A program made the translations under genes and the position numbers. The notes under the pieces were generated by a model. That model was not told where the DNA came from. It did not search any database and saw only the letters and a list, made by a program, of their open reading frames with translations. 64,000 nucleotides of DNA from Ypsolopha sequella. Lineage: Eukaryota > Arthropoda > Insecta > Lepidoptera > Ypsolophidae. The number at the start of each line of letters is the position of its first letter. Position 1 is the first letter of the stretch. Where the stretch lies: the NCBI GenBank assembly GCA_934047225.1, contig OW203986.1, positions 19,533,221 to 19,597,220 of the forward strand, written 5' to 3'. Below, piece by piece: positions 47,337 to 59,298 of the stretch.

Positions 47337-47637
47337 GGTTCCGCTGTGTACGGAGCCCTAATATCTGAACCGCTATGCTTTTCTTGTAATCCTTACGTAA
47401 TCACTTATTACCATGATCTTTCATATTTTTCTGTATTCTTTTTACGGAGGTAAGAGGGGAACATGATAACGGTAAAAAAAATGCTACTTTTTCGAGGTTT
47501 CTTTTTGTATGGGAAGAGGCCATAGTAAAACGTATTCTGTGAAAATTTAACTTGCTACCGATAATGGCTGATGCTGTAGTCCTCTGTGACAGACGGACAG
47601 GCAGCGGTGGCTTACCATCGGCTATGGAACCCTAAAA
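47337..47637 (+). repeat. Dispersed repeat family A, copy 3 (fragment)
   Basis: ttccgctgtgtacggagccc, aatccttacgtaatcactta...ccatgatctttcatattttt and the end ggctatggaaccctaaaaag match the family. Confidence 0.65.
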
Positions 47638-49549
47638 AGTTAAATGAAATTCCTTTGAATAAATCCTACGATTTCCAGTCATTACTCAAAATCGTGTCAT
47701 ACATAATTACTTCAATAACTTAGGCAGCCCAGCTTTGGTTGCAAAACGCTAGGGTCCACCCAGGGTTCCTGAAAACACTCAAAAATCAATTTGAATAATT
47801 TTACCGCGCTTTCGAGTTTTCTGTATGTACTTACTCATTTCCAAATAACATTGAAGTTTTTGCGGAAAAACAATCAGTATTATGTCTCTACTCTGTGGCA
47901 AAACCACTAAAGTCCAAGGAGCTGGAGCATCACTTGACTTATGACAGACACATCGACAGGCCAAGTTTATTCAGCCACTCGCCTCGAAGACAGCTTACAA
48001 ACTTCTTGGAGTCGCATCCTCGCGAGAACTTGTCTAGACATACTACGATGGGTGAAACTTTCGAAGGCTTTTGCGCTAGCAATTTTAAAGAAAGTTTGGG
48101 AGTTATGTTTGTTAGTAAAAAATTAATTTATGTAGTTAATTATTTTACTTCTGGAATACGAATCTATGACATATTTTGGTCTGTTAGAGTTTTAATGCCT
48201 TGACATAAAAGCGATGAGGACTTCCAATACATATAAGATAGTAAACACTTAGTAGCTTTTGCCCGTAACTTCGTCCGTGCTGAACATCTAGCGGTTTTTC
48301 ATGAACTAATTAACATTTTTTGTAAATATAGTCATAAGTGTAGGTACAGCTAGCGCCGTGTACTGGGTAAACCATAGTACAACTGTTTATTTAAAGCTTA
48401 CTTTTTAATTATTGTAAAACCTGAAGCTACACAACAGTAAAAACTACAATCAAGGCCGTTCATTAGTTATTGTTACGTGAATCGCCATCATATAGAGCAA
48501 TAAAAAATAAAAAGAGTATTTTTGTAATTTTATTACTATGTTATATAGATTACTAATACGGACTTTGTAACTAGCTTTTCCCGTGATTTTGTTCACACTG
48601 AACTCCAAATATCCAGTTTACAGCGCTATCTCTGATTAACAAATTCAGTCATACAGACAAGAACAACAATTATTTTTTTTGTGAGTTTTGATACAGGTAT
48701 CGTCGCAATTGTGTATTCTCGAAGCTTCGACGAGGAAAGGGGGTTGCGCGGGGAAACTATTTTTTTATATCGACCAAAATCTAAAATTTTGGTATTAGCT
48801 CTAGCTACCTGATTACAACACTTTTACTTCGTAGAACTATAAAACAGCAACAACCTCGTAACTAATTAAAATACTTCAAACGAAAACAAGTGTCAACTAA
48901 AAAACAAGCAAAAAAACTTTTCTCAGTGCTAATATCCCTTGTTTGCTAACCGACACAGAGCATCCAATGTGTATCGCGCGACGCAAACAGAATAAGCGAC
49001 TCCATAGTTTGCTCTGTGCCAGCATTGTTTACTAACGAAACTCGAGCAGAACGTTCGAGTACTCGCTTTAAACCATCAACTCTCACCCTTTTCCTTCAGA
49101 AAATATTGCCACGGCTTTTTATGCTTTTGTTTGAATAATGGCGGTAAACGTGCAAGGGTGCCATTTCAGGAAGGTGTTAGGAAAACAGCTCAAGTTTGAA
49201 CCACTAGTGCTTGTTTACAGAAGCCGTCAACTTCTGGCGGGAGAAAATGTTTTGCTAACAGTTCTTGTCGAAAAGTAATATAAACACTAGAGTAGATAGT
49301 GCGCTAACTTGGCAGAAGAGCGGTGTGCTTTTGAATTTTAGAGTCCCGAAATGAACGGAGCTTGTACTAAGTGGTTTGGTTAAGTTAAGTTTAAGTTAAG
49401 CTACCTCTAAGTGGAAGTTACGCATTTCTTCAACTGAATGGTTTTGGGCTTCCGCTCTAGGAATATAGCTAGAACATTAATACTGGTGTTTTAACAACTA
49501 CAAACAAGCTTTATTCCTTTTTTTATATCACGTGTATTTTTTTCTACAG

Positions 49550-49678
49550 TGACATCATTAGAAGGAGAGATTGTCAACCTGACGAAGGTAACGCGGTCAG
49601 AGATGGGTGCGTACCTGTGCATCGCAGCCAATGGGGTACCGCCCTCCGTCAGCAAAAGAATAATGCTTCACGTACACT
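49550..49678 (+). CDS. DIP gene, exon with second half of Ig domain 2
   Basis: The acceptor cgtgtatttttttctacag ends at 49549; the donor cact|gtgagt starts at 49679. With one base from the previous exon the frame reads VTSLEGEIVNLTKVTRSEMG, then AYLCIAANGVPPSVSKRIML and HVH, and it leaves in phase 1. It contains the second Ig2 cysteine (YLC), an N-glycosylation motif (NLT) and the string NGVPPSVSKR that marks the end of Ig2 in DIPs. The next exon should begin with two bases completing a codon followed by the Ig3 strand (family pattern H-P-x-I-x-V-P-N), but I found no such exon before 64000. Confidence 0.94.
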
Positions 49679-49913
49679 GTGAGTATACTTTATGAAGGCA
49701 AGATTATCAATCTGACGAATAATATATTTTGAAATACACGAAATCGTAGAGGCCATTAGAGGGATCTTTTTGTCGCGATCCTTTTCTACTACGGTCGCGT
49801 ATAGTTTGAGTTCCTTAATTTCGCTACGGTATAGCAGCTGAGTACGCCCTATTTCGTGTCTTCTGTGTCTACGTTGGCGCGCTGAGTCTTCATAATTTGT
49901 GTTCCTTTTCTAC

Positions 49914-50178
49914 TATGGTGGCATAGCAAACGCTACGACTCCATAATTTGAGCCTTTTTTTACGGTGGTGTAGCAAGATTTACGACTCCATAATTCAAGT
50001 CATTGTTCTACGGTGGCGTAGCAAGCGCTACGACTCCATAATTTGTGCCCTTTCTGTACGGTGGCGTAGCAAGCGCTACGACTCCATAATTTGTGACCTT
50101 TCTGTACGGTGGCGTAGCAAGCGCTACGACTCCATAATTTGTGACCTTTTTTTACGGTGGCATAGCAAGCGCTAGGAT
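49914..50178 (+). repeat. 48-bp tandem repeat, about 5.5 copies
   Basis: The unit tacggtggcgtagcaagcgc...tacgactccataatttgtgac starts at 49961, 50009, 50057, 50105 and 50153, exactly 48 bp apart, with a 47-bp copy at 49914. Because 48 is a multiple of three the array yields a fake 75-codon frame with a 16-residue period. More diverged units extend left to about 49785. Each unit holds a small hairpin (cgtagc-aagc-gctacg). It begins about 235 bp after the exon 4 donor. Confidence 0.95.
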
Positions 50179-51903
50179 TTTTACGATTCCATTCTTTTAA
50201 CTGTGTAAAAATCTTAAATCAAAAACATAAAAGTTTTAATTAGTAAATTAAAAATTAAATATTCTTATATTTATTTACAATTTCAACATAATTGAAAATT
50301 TTTAAAAATACAGACCCACTTTTCGCTCCTATAACAATTATAATTTTTGTGAAGTGGGTCTACAGAAATATTCCCGAAGGGTAACATCGACGCATAGACG
50401 GAAAATACCAAAATACTTTACGATGATGATTTCCGTTTTTTGACCAAACCTTTAAAAACTGGATTTAGTTTAACCTTCCATGGCCTAATCTACGGAACAA
50501 GCCGTAAAGATATGGCCATTAATTTGCAGAACCTTCATAAACATCAGATAACGTGCAAAAAGCCCTACATTACCGTAATGAGAGCCTTATCATTTGATCT
50601 ATCGGAGGTTAATTTATAGCTGGGAGTTATTCAACGTTCAGTTATACGAGAATACACGTGGAATACGAGTAGTAATAATACGCGTGAATTGAAATGTTTC
50701 GGCTAACATTCGAGATTCTTCGGCCATAATGATATGTTTGTCGTTTCAAAAATCTGTGACTTTAATGGCTTCACGTTATTATAACAGACACGAAACGGGC
50801 TTCAGTAGTCCAAAAATAATAATTTATAAGAGTTATATCCAAAAATTACTCCAGAAAACAGGTAAGACTACAAAATCCTTCTTAGCCATCAAAATCCTTC
50901 CCCGACCTTAAGGCCCAATAGGTCCATCGCATTACGGGACAAATAAATTTATCTGATAAAATGCGTGCCTTTTGTTATTTAGGAACATAGAGAAATTACC
51001 CCTAAAAAGGTGCAATCACACTTATTTTATTCAAAATAAATTCCGCCGACTTTCAATGCGTTTTCACGCGCTCTGATTATTTAAGCCACCACGCAAAGAC
51101 GGAAATAGAGAATCCCTGCTATGTGGAAGTGAGATGCTTATAGTCAAGTCTATGCAAAAATACCGATTAGTTGGCGAAATCGGACGTTACAGCATTTTTC
51201 TTCTCGGGGCTAGTTTTCCGATGTTTGGGAATCGCACTGTTTTAAAACTCCTTTTTCACTACCTACGTCGTCTTAACAGCATGGCCGAAAAGCAGCCCAT
51301 ACAGCCGGATCTCTACTGACAAGCCCCCGAGGTTCGCACACGTAAGCAATTGGGAGATTTTCATGTTATCACGTATCATCTCCAGTGCGTGTCGTGAATG
51401 TGTAAGTATGTTGTGACTTGGGAGTATGCGACACCGACGACGGCCCGCGCGCTGAGCGCCTGACGCGGAATTACGCTTAGTGAAACTTAATGAGGGGCTG
51501 TTGATTTTAGTGTTCCTGATATGAGATTTGGGCATCTATTCAATAATGTGGTGTCGTGACGGTGCTTGTGAGTACTTTGATTATGTTTATTTATAGGATC
51601 AAATGTCAGTTTTGTTGGATGACAAAGGACGCGCAACATTTTTGGATTGTATGGGCTTACGATCGGCCACTGCTGGGCCTGATGAAAAGTGTTGATAACA
51701 CCAAGCATGAGGTTCGATGACCTAGAAAGTGGAATAGTGAAAGCATGTGAGGCGTTAATCAATCTGTCCTGGGTCTTACGCAAAATTTACGGAAGTTGGT
51801 AACGGACTAATGGTGACACTACCGAACTGCCTGTATAACCACTCACCTGAAAGCTATGTGCGAGTTGTTTAGCGAATGACTTTACTACTGCGTGTATTGA
51901 GTT

Positions 51904-52110
51904 GAGTTAAGCCGGGTCTCCTGCGCGTGTTTTGCCCTGCACTAAAATGAAAACGTCTATACAAAACATTGTTTTGCTTCACAGTTTTGCTGATAGTTAT
52001 GTAGGCGACACGGCTTATTAATAAAAATGTGATGTAAAACAATAGTTTAGTGCAGACATTTTTTTGTAGTGTGTAGGGCAAAACACGCGCTCACAGCCCG
52101 GCTTAACTCT
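51904..52110. repeat. Foldback element, about 207 bp
   Basis: gagttaagccgggtctcctg...gcgtgttttgccctgcacta at the left is matched by the inverse at the right (...tgtagggcaaaacacgcgctcacagcccggcttaactc). The strings acaaaacattgttttgc and gtaaaacaatagttt inside are also related inversely. Confidence 0.8.
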
Positions 52111-53042
52111 ATTCCCACGGTAGTTAAATCATGGTTTGGTATCCACGAAACAAGTTAGCTTAGTCTACGGGCATAGGTAAACTGTTTAATGTAAACATTA
52201 AAAAAATTACTTATTTAGGCAAATTGCGTATTTCTTTTAATGATAATTATTATGTAATTTTTGGAAAATAAATCATTTTATTTGATTTGATTCGATGGGC
52301 AACTCGCACTTAGACCTCTGGTTAGCGCTTTTGCCTGTTGTAGACTGACATAAAAGTTAACCCTTATAGACCCGTCTAATATAGGTACAATCGTGCAAGT
52401 GAACCTGTCCTCGTACAGTAGCTACTGAACGAGGACAGTGACTCAGGTCTAGAAGGGGATCACTGAATACTCTGATGATTATTTCTTTAAGCTCTGACCG
52501 CGATTGCTTGAAAAAAGGTAAATAAATTAGAAATAATCCGGAATAAATATCCCACATTTAACATAACAGATTGCTTACTTGATATTGAATAGTCCCATCA
52601 TCGAAATGAACTTGATTAACATCTGTATTTCCGGTCATATTTGATGAATGCTATCTATCCATCTCATTTGTATTGGGGAGGACATTTCGGTACATTTGCA
52701 TGGATAGTGACATCATCGACAGGGGATCAGGAGTGGGTGGACCGTTACATTTTGTGAATTAGATCGCATGAATCGCAACATTGTTATGAACACGCTGGAA
52801 CAGGCTGTGGAGTTAAAAAGGTACTGAATTTTATATAATCTCCTGGAAACTTTCTTTGAACTTTCGCTAGTCTTCCTACGAGCTATGGGAGATAAGGAGA
52901 TTTTTGTTTTAAATTAAATCAGTGAATGTTTATTTATGTTTAAATCTGGGAATTTTCTTGGTGTTGTTAAGACTCGCCTTTATATACAGGCTGGATTTTT
53001 ATTCGCCGAAAAGCTGAGAATTTGAAATAGTATATGTCTACT

Positions 53043-53280
53043 TATACGAATAAAATTTACTATAATCCTGAAATCACGAAAAATAAATCAGCTGTTCCGT
53101 AGAAAAAGTTCATACCTACTTGAACAAAATGTATGGAGCAGTTGATTTTTTAGCAGATGAACTACTTTTAATACGGTGCTAGCCGTATCTTGGTCAAGTA
53201 GGTATTCATACCTTTTTCTGCGGAACAACTGATTATTTTTTGCGATTTCAAGATTGGCTCCATGGATTTTTATGTATTAT
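53043..53280. mobile_element. Foldback MITE, core family F, copy 3
   Basis: The left arm (cctgaaatcacgaaaaataa...atcagctgttccgtagaaaa...catacctacttga) pairs with the right arm (tcaagtaggtattcatacct...ttctgcggaacaactgatta...gcgatttcaagattggctcca). The core (ggagcca, cgcgaaaa-aat, cagctgttcc) is shared with 23274-23677 and 33488-33720. Confidence 0.75.
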
Positions 53281-54497
53281 TTAAACAATACCGAACTGAT
53301 AAAAGTAATTAAATTATTTGACACTACACTTGAACTCTCCACATCACCATAGCTTAACTGGCAGAGAATACTAATTATTAGCATTAAGTTCGCCTTTGTG
53401 CATTGTAATTTTCGTGCAATAAAGTATTTCCGTACATAGTAAATAGCACGTCATTGCATACATGCTTTTCTTTTTCGTATAATATGAGTACTATCTCTAT
53501 TTTCCAGAGATTAAAAATCCTGTCTGTATATATTAAAGGCATGTCTTGAAAACAATAAAGAATATCCCAGCTTAAGACAAAAATCGGACCTTTTCCTCTA
53601 CAAGTTATAAAAACGCGCTAGTCAAAAACCTCCTAAATTGATCCATAAACTGCGTAAGAGGCCTGCGAAGCAATCCTAGTTCATACAAAATAAACACCAA
53701 AACCATTTGTTAAACATAGATATTAGAAAAGAAACTTTTAATGGAAATGTTACGTCTTAAAATCTTTAAAATTAAGCTCACAAAATTTTCCGAAGAATAA
53801 TTTGCTACGAGTAATATTTTGTAAGCTTTGTACTTAAAATTTTAATATATTAGTAGTCCAATCAAAAAAGAATCACATATCAGTGTGATTACACATGAAA
53901 CAAAAAAAAATTATACATAGTTTGTGCCTATTTTAAATCAAAAGTTAAAAGCATTTCCAGCTAACTTTTTGCATTCCAATACACTATAGGGCAAAGGTTG
54001 TGTTGTAAACAGACTCTTGATTGGAAAGTATATATCACTAAAATAACTAGAACGCAGAGCTAAGCAATAATCGTCTTTTTGACTTAAATATTACGACTTT
54101 TTGTTTCATCGCGGTGATTTATGTCAAACGAATACACCAGCTTTAAATGTCAAAAGTTTTAGACGGTTTCGACATGTGCAGTTCACAAACATTCGACTTT
54201 TTAATGTTGTATTTTCATTTTAGATGCATGCTCAATTTATTGCGTTTGTGAATTCTTCTTCTTCATTTTTCTGTTTTCAGTTTATACCGGGTGTAAATAG
54301 ATAAGTATCTTTAAATAAAACTATGTTTTAAAATTAAATATCTCCAAAAGCTGTTAATTATCTTTGTTTTTTTTTCGAACAGATCACTTTAATTAATACC
54401 ACATACTCTACTGATCATATTGAACAAATATCAGTAAAAGAGAGTTTGGAGCATTTCATGCTTTCAAGCGCCTACAGAAATTTCTTTCATTAAAAAC

Positions 54498-54612
54498 TAA
54501 AATCTGGTTTGCGCAATCTCTTTTTCTTCCCTTGATCGATTATGCCGATGTCTGTTTTCTTGCTGCCTGAGCGCCTTCAGAATCTGGCTATTCGTTTTAT
54601 CTATGGCTTAAT
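54498..54612 (+). pseudogene. Fragment of a non-LTR retrotransposon (LINE) ORF2, C-terminal to RT
   Basis: One frame reads KIWFAQSLFLPLIDYADVCF and a second, overlapping frame reads ERLQNLAIRFIYGL. Together these match the region after the RT domain in Jockey/CR1-type LINEs of insects, where a tyrosine-alanine-aspartate string is followed by R-L-Q-N-L-x-I-R-F-I-x-G-L. A deletion with frameshift separates the two parts, so it is a dead fragment. Confidence 0.65.
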
Positions 54613-55924
54613 TTTTATTCTTATTCCGCATTTTGGCATGAGTTTTGTATATCACATCCCTGTGACAGAAGCTGCAGAACAAATCAAAATCGTGCTATAT
54701 CAGCCCTGTGGCATTTGGTTATCGCGTTATATAACATACGATATCAAATCGTAAGAAATTTAAGGTAGAGACACTTCAGATGTTTGATCCAATAAAATTC
54801 TACGTTTTCGTAGAAAATGGCTCGAATTTTTTTCCGTATATACTTTTCTCGCCTTCCAGAACATACTAAATACGTCTTTCGTACATTATCATTTTTATGA
54901 TAATATATATGTTTATCATCAGTTGAAAACTAACAGCACACACTCAAACAAACCTTAAACTAGAAACCAAAGCGAAATCTCGAATCATATCTTAAAACAA
55001 ATACCAGTAACCAAGCCACAGCGGACCAAAACTCATAGTAAACGCAATTTCAGGAGAACAAACAAACTAGTACGGAACCCTTCCACTCAGTTTAATTACT
55101 TCACAAAGAATGCGTCGCGTCGCCCGATGAGGAGACAAAATTAACGCTCTCAAATATTTAATTTAAATTTCCCCCGAAAACGAATGACAGGGTCGCAGGC
55201 GGCTCGGTGACGCAAAAAGTGTTTTAAATGACTCCCTAGTAAGTGTCTTCAACTAAATGGCTTGAGGTGATAAGCAGTTTTTATTGGATGAATAGATAAG
55301 TCATTTTAGATTGAAAGCTTTTGTGAGGATTCGTTATTCTAATTTTCGTCCGTGGTACACAACAATTCTATTGAGTGATTTTGAATTATATTGTCAGATA
55401 GTTTTCATTAGCATGCTCGCTTCATGCGCTGTCGGCACGCATATTCAGTGAATTTTAATTTTTTTTTGGATTTTCTGAAAAAGTATTTGATTTGAGTATT
55501 TTTTGTCTTGACAACGGAAAATAAAACAAGTTTTTGTGTGGTAGCAGGAATTTCAGAGATAAAACTCAAGCCGCTTAGACAAAAAACATAGAATAAAATC
55601 TATCGAGTATGATGTGTCCAATTAGGTAATTGTATTGACAACGGAAAGATCTGAAAAAACATGTCTGGGAGTTTTACATTGATAGGGTCAGTAGTTGACT
55701 CAGCATATTTAAACAAAAACCCTTGGAATACCAAAGCCAAAGGCAAGGCCTTAATACTCACAAGGTGGAATACAGTAGAGTAGTACAAAGAGTAGTACAA
55801 AGTTATGGCTTAAAAAATAAATACCAGGCAAGATCGTGAATCGGATTATTTTATAGGAAATCGTTTTTTTACTACACATGCACAGAATATCTCCGTATAC
55901 ATAAATATAACATGCTTTTTGAAC

Positions 55925-56200
55925 TTTAAAAATGTTGAAAATAATTTATTAACAAGAAACTTAAATAACATAAATAATACTTAAAATAGACACTAACTAC
56001 AAAGAATATAAAATAAAAAATAGACTTAACTAAATAAAAAATATTGTTAGATCGCTGCCGCAGAGAAGGGTCCCCAGCAGCATAGTAAAATGCCAGCAGG
56101 CTGGTGGCGTTACCCCGTTGGATTGCGAGGCTAATCCGCTGTCCGAGATAGGCCCCAGCCCGCCGATCACAAGAAGCGTCAACCAGGCGCGAGGAAATTT
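55925..56200 (-). pseudogene. Likely 3' end of a LINE, minus strand
   Basis: On the minus strand a GC-rich stretch (56200 to 56050) reads RRAGAYLGQRISLAIQRGNA and TSLLAFYYAAGD, resembling the C-terminal end of a lepidopteran LINE ORF2. A second frame (GLASQSNGVTPPACWHF) is also open, so the coding frame is not certain. It then turns AT-rich with an AATAAA near 55946-55951, like a retrotransposon 3' UTR. Confidence 0.4.
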
Positions 56201-57732
56201 AAATATAAAAAAAAATAAAAATTATTTTTAACTATTTGATATTTACATGCATACAGAAACAATGTGAAGCTCTCACAGCGTCACAATTCAATTTATCTTT
56301 GTCAGACATCCGACATGATAACCCAAAATTTACAATAGGTATCACTTTGCTGGAGACTCAGTGTGTACGGCGATCACCGACAATGACCTCTAAGTTTTGA
56401 CAAATTATATTTATATAGCTATTCTAATTAAATTCGGATTTGACCTTCATTTGCTATCTCGGGGCTAGGTGCTCGATTTCAGAATCTACGGCTTAGTATG
56501 CATGATGTCTATATAATGAACTATGCAATAGGCTAATAGTTTATTACATAGCACGCGTAGATGCTAGTACTTTGTACATGTTTTACACAATGTGTAATTT
56601 ATATTAAAAATTGTTTACTAAAAAATATGCATTTTCTAACAAGAACGTATCTAAACGCATTATAAATTAATTATTAGAAGGACGGATTCGAGGAAAAGTA
56701 GCAAAAAGTCATTTTTTTATTAATATAAAATGAATTGAAGTTGCTGTCAAAATTTCGTTTAAACCCATCTAGTAAAATATAATCGCAGTCCATATATAAT
56801 TCCAAATTGTCAAACCAGGAGAAATGGTGTCGAAAATGACCTCATTTCAATAAAAAAAATTCTCGAGCCGAATTTCTCCAATCGCGTTTCTGTTTAACAT
56901 GTCCCTAGAAAAAGATTCCAAAAATAATGAACTATTTTATCAAAATAATACCTTCTTTACTGAAGTAAGTATACAAGCTTTAAGAGTGTCGATTTTTTTC
57001 CATAGCGCCTTAAATCAACGCATCAAGGCGTATATTTTCACAATTATATGTTTACGTAGACACTGTTTGAATTAATAGGAGTATACAGAACGTTTTGTTG
57101 ACTGTACTAAAAATGAACTTTAATTAAAATAACATTCATATAATTTCAACAACATTCTGCGATCAAGTAAACACTTGGAAAAAACCTACAACCAAGCTCT
57201 TATTTAGCAGAGAGAGCGATGTAACTCATTTGTTACAATAAGTGTTATGTGATGAAGCTGGGCAGGGTGTTAATTCTTAGATAATCTCAAGGTTGCCAGC
57301 TCTCAACTCAAATGTTTTTCGTTTTATACTCTCTTATGTTGTGATCGTATAATAATAGATGGACTGCAGGCGATTTTACATAAATTACAGCGACAAAGAA
57401 ACACTAAACAAGATAAAAAGGAAACACGAGCCCTGCAAATGGCTTCCCGACCTACCAATACATCGTAATTTACTAAATTAAATTTAGCATTATGTATGTA
57501 GGCGTTCAAGGGTGTACAAAAATAAAAAAGAATTTTTATTACAATATAACATATTTTTCTTTTATAATAAAATACGTAATTGAGACTGTTAGTAAAAAGT
57601 AAAAAGAGTACTCATGTGGCAGGCAAATATAAAAATTCGTCATTCTACAAACGGCGTCGTCAGTTTCTAAAATGCCCGCTGTTTGTAATTTTCTAAAAAG
57701 TCGAAATCGAAATTCTTTCACCAAAATATGTG

Positions 57733-57868
57733 AAAAATAGGTGCGACGACCAGCGGAGCGAGGAGGATCGTTTTAGGTTTACTTGGGAGCCGAGCGAAGC
57801 GGAACAAAGCGAGACGACCCTCAATAGTTCTAACAGAATAACTATATATGCCGAGGTAAATTATAAAA
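57733..57868 (+). repeat. Dispersed repeat family B, copy 2
   Basis: aaaaataggtgcgacgacca, gagcgaggaggatcgt, ttaggttta and ccgagcgaagcgg occur in the same order and spacing as at 16193-16335; the right ends (gccgaggtaaattat versus gccggggcagataat) also align. Confidence 0.75.
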
Positions 57869-58049
57869 TGCAGAATTCTACTAAAATTCTAAATTCGTAG
57901 CGGAGGCAATGAGTCCTGCACTGATTCTCGGTAATCGTGAATATTGTGCACTTCCCCCCGGTCAGTCAGCCCAGCCAGAGCCGAACAGTTTCAGCGTTCT
58001 GACACATAAACTGGTCCAGTGAAGAGAAGTTGGAGCACGTCGCAATCTT

Positions 58050-58145
58050 CGGGTTTGTTTCTGATTGATCTTTTCTTGTTTATAATGCACTCTAATAATA
58101 TTTAGAGTATTCATAGCGATGGATTTCGCAAAATAAAAATAATCC
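58050..58145. repeat. Dispersed repeat family E, copy 2
   Basis: gtttgtttctgattgatctt and aatgcactctaataatattt, followed by agagtattcatagcgatgga and tttcgcaaaataaa. The last part is the reverse complement of a string that precedes the first part at 22870-22905. Confidence 0.6.
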
Positions 58146-59298
58146 TAAATTTGTCTCATTTACTCGCCTACCAAATTTCATGACGTTCCGATTAACGATA
58201 CTCGAGTTATCGTCGGACAAACATTCATACATACATACAAACGCCGCGGATTGTTCAAGGTAGACTCGAAGAAAATCGCTCGCTTTGCTCGCTCGTTTAA
58301 AATATAACAATTATGTCTATCGTTCGGATCACAGACTAGGTATGCGAAAGGTTAAATCGTTAGTTTTCAGGTTTCCTTGTACACTGTAGAAACTTAAAAA
58401 TGTTAAGAGGATGGCCTACCCTAGCAACTTTCTTTATTACCAATCCAACATAATAAGTCCAATGGCAAAAATCAAAAACCTTATTTGATTTTGATAGAGA
58501 CGATTATATGTTGTCTCATTTGTCTCTTTTTCTTGGACGCGTAATACTAATGATCACGCAGCGAAACAACAAATTGGTGTGTTTTTGAACACTGACATAT
58601 TTTGTAGGGGAAAAAATATTAGGTTTAAGTAGAATCCCTTTATATTTCTAGGGATTCATATTTCTATTACCTGTTTTGTGAAAAAAAAATCAAGTTGATC
58701 TCTTAACCACGTTCTTGAAACGAACGTTTGAAAACCAAAAAAAAAAAGATGGTAGAAATCTTTTTTTTTGACAGAAGTATAAATCTTAATTCATTGTTTA
58801 TAAGTGGAATCCCTATATAAAAGATCAATAAATCAAATGTATTTTTTTCAATACAAGGAGGTCCGATTTCATCAAACGAATCCTTGAAATTTTGGCGTTG
58901 TTCATGCTCTAGGCGCATGTAGTCCGAGAATAGGCTCCTAGAGACAGATGGTACTCGTATATTGAGTTCAGATCAGATAAAAAGAACGCAAAGCGGAGTA
59001 AGTAAATCGTTATCAATTTGCCACAGAAACTGTTCAGTGCGAACATAGCTGGGAGCCATTTATTGTATGTTGGTTCGTTTGTTCATCTAACCTTGGTAAG
59101 AAGAGTCTGAGGGTAATTCTTCTTAGTTCTGCTCTTCTTTTAACCCTTTTGAAGCTACTAAGCAATTTTTTTTTAATGTTAGAGTTCGATATAATTAGTT
59201 TGACTCGAATTCTTTCATTTGTATTTTAGCTCATCGAAATTTCCTTGTGAAAATGGGGGAAAAGTTTTTCAAAATATGGCATTTTGAAGTGGTCATTC

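Larger units (their letters stand above)
35916..49549 (+). other. DIP intron (13.6 kb)
   Basis: Repeat-rich and without a recognised exon. Delimited features inside are listed separately: duplicated retroposon tail and GGGAT repeat (36782-37176), ATT-flanked element (38670-39868), foldback (42730-43180), family D (43916-44035), family A (44987-45515, 47337-47637), tRNA-like SINE trace (45700-45960) and foldback (47095-47268). The stretch 39869-42729 holds only scattered repeat strings, and 47638-49549 shows no supported feature apart from a 102-codon frame at 47895-48203 of no known family. Confidence 0.8.
27423..49678 (+). other. Dpr-interacting protein (DIP) gene, four exons in view
   Basis: This is the span of the recognised exons. 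The gene enters from the left (exon 1 here starts in phase 1) and leaves to the right (exon 4 ends in phase 1). DIPs are immunoglobulin-superfamily neuronal surface proteins that bind Dpr partners and help specify synaptic connections; they have a signal peptide, three Ig domains and usually a lipid or membrane anchor. Here Ig1 and Ig2 are present; Ig3 and anchor were not found up to 64000. The exons are GC-rich in AT-rich introns. Which DIP paralogue it is cannot be decided by eye. Confidence 0.92.

Noticed and set aside
49948..50175. Apparent repeat protein with a 16-residue period
   Set aside because: The period follows from a 48-bp intronic tandem array; there is no start context, splice support or composition expected of a protein.
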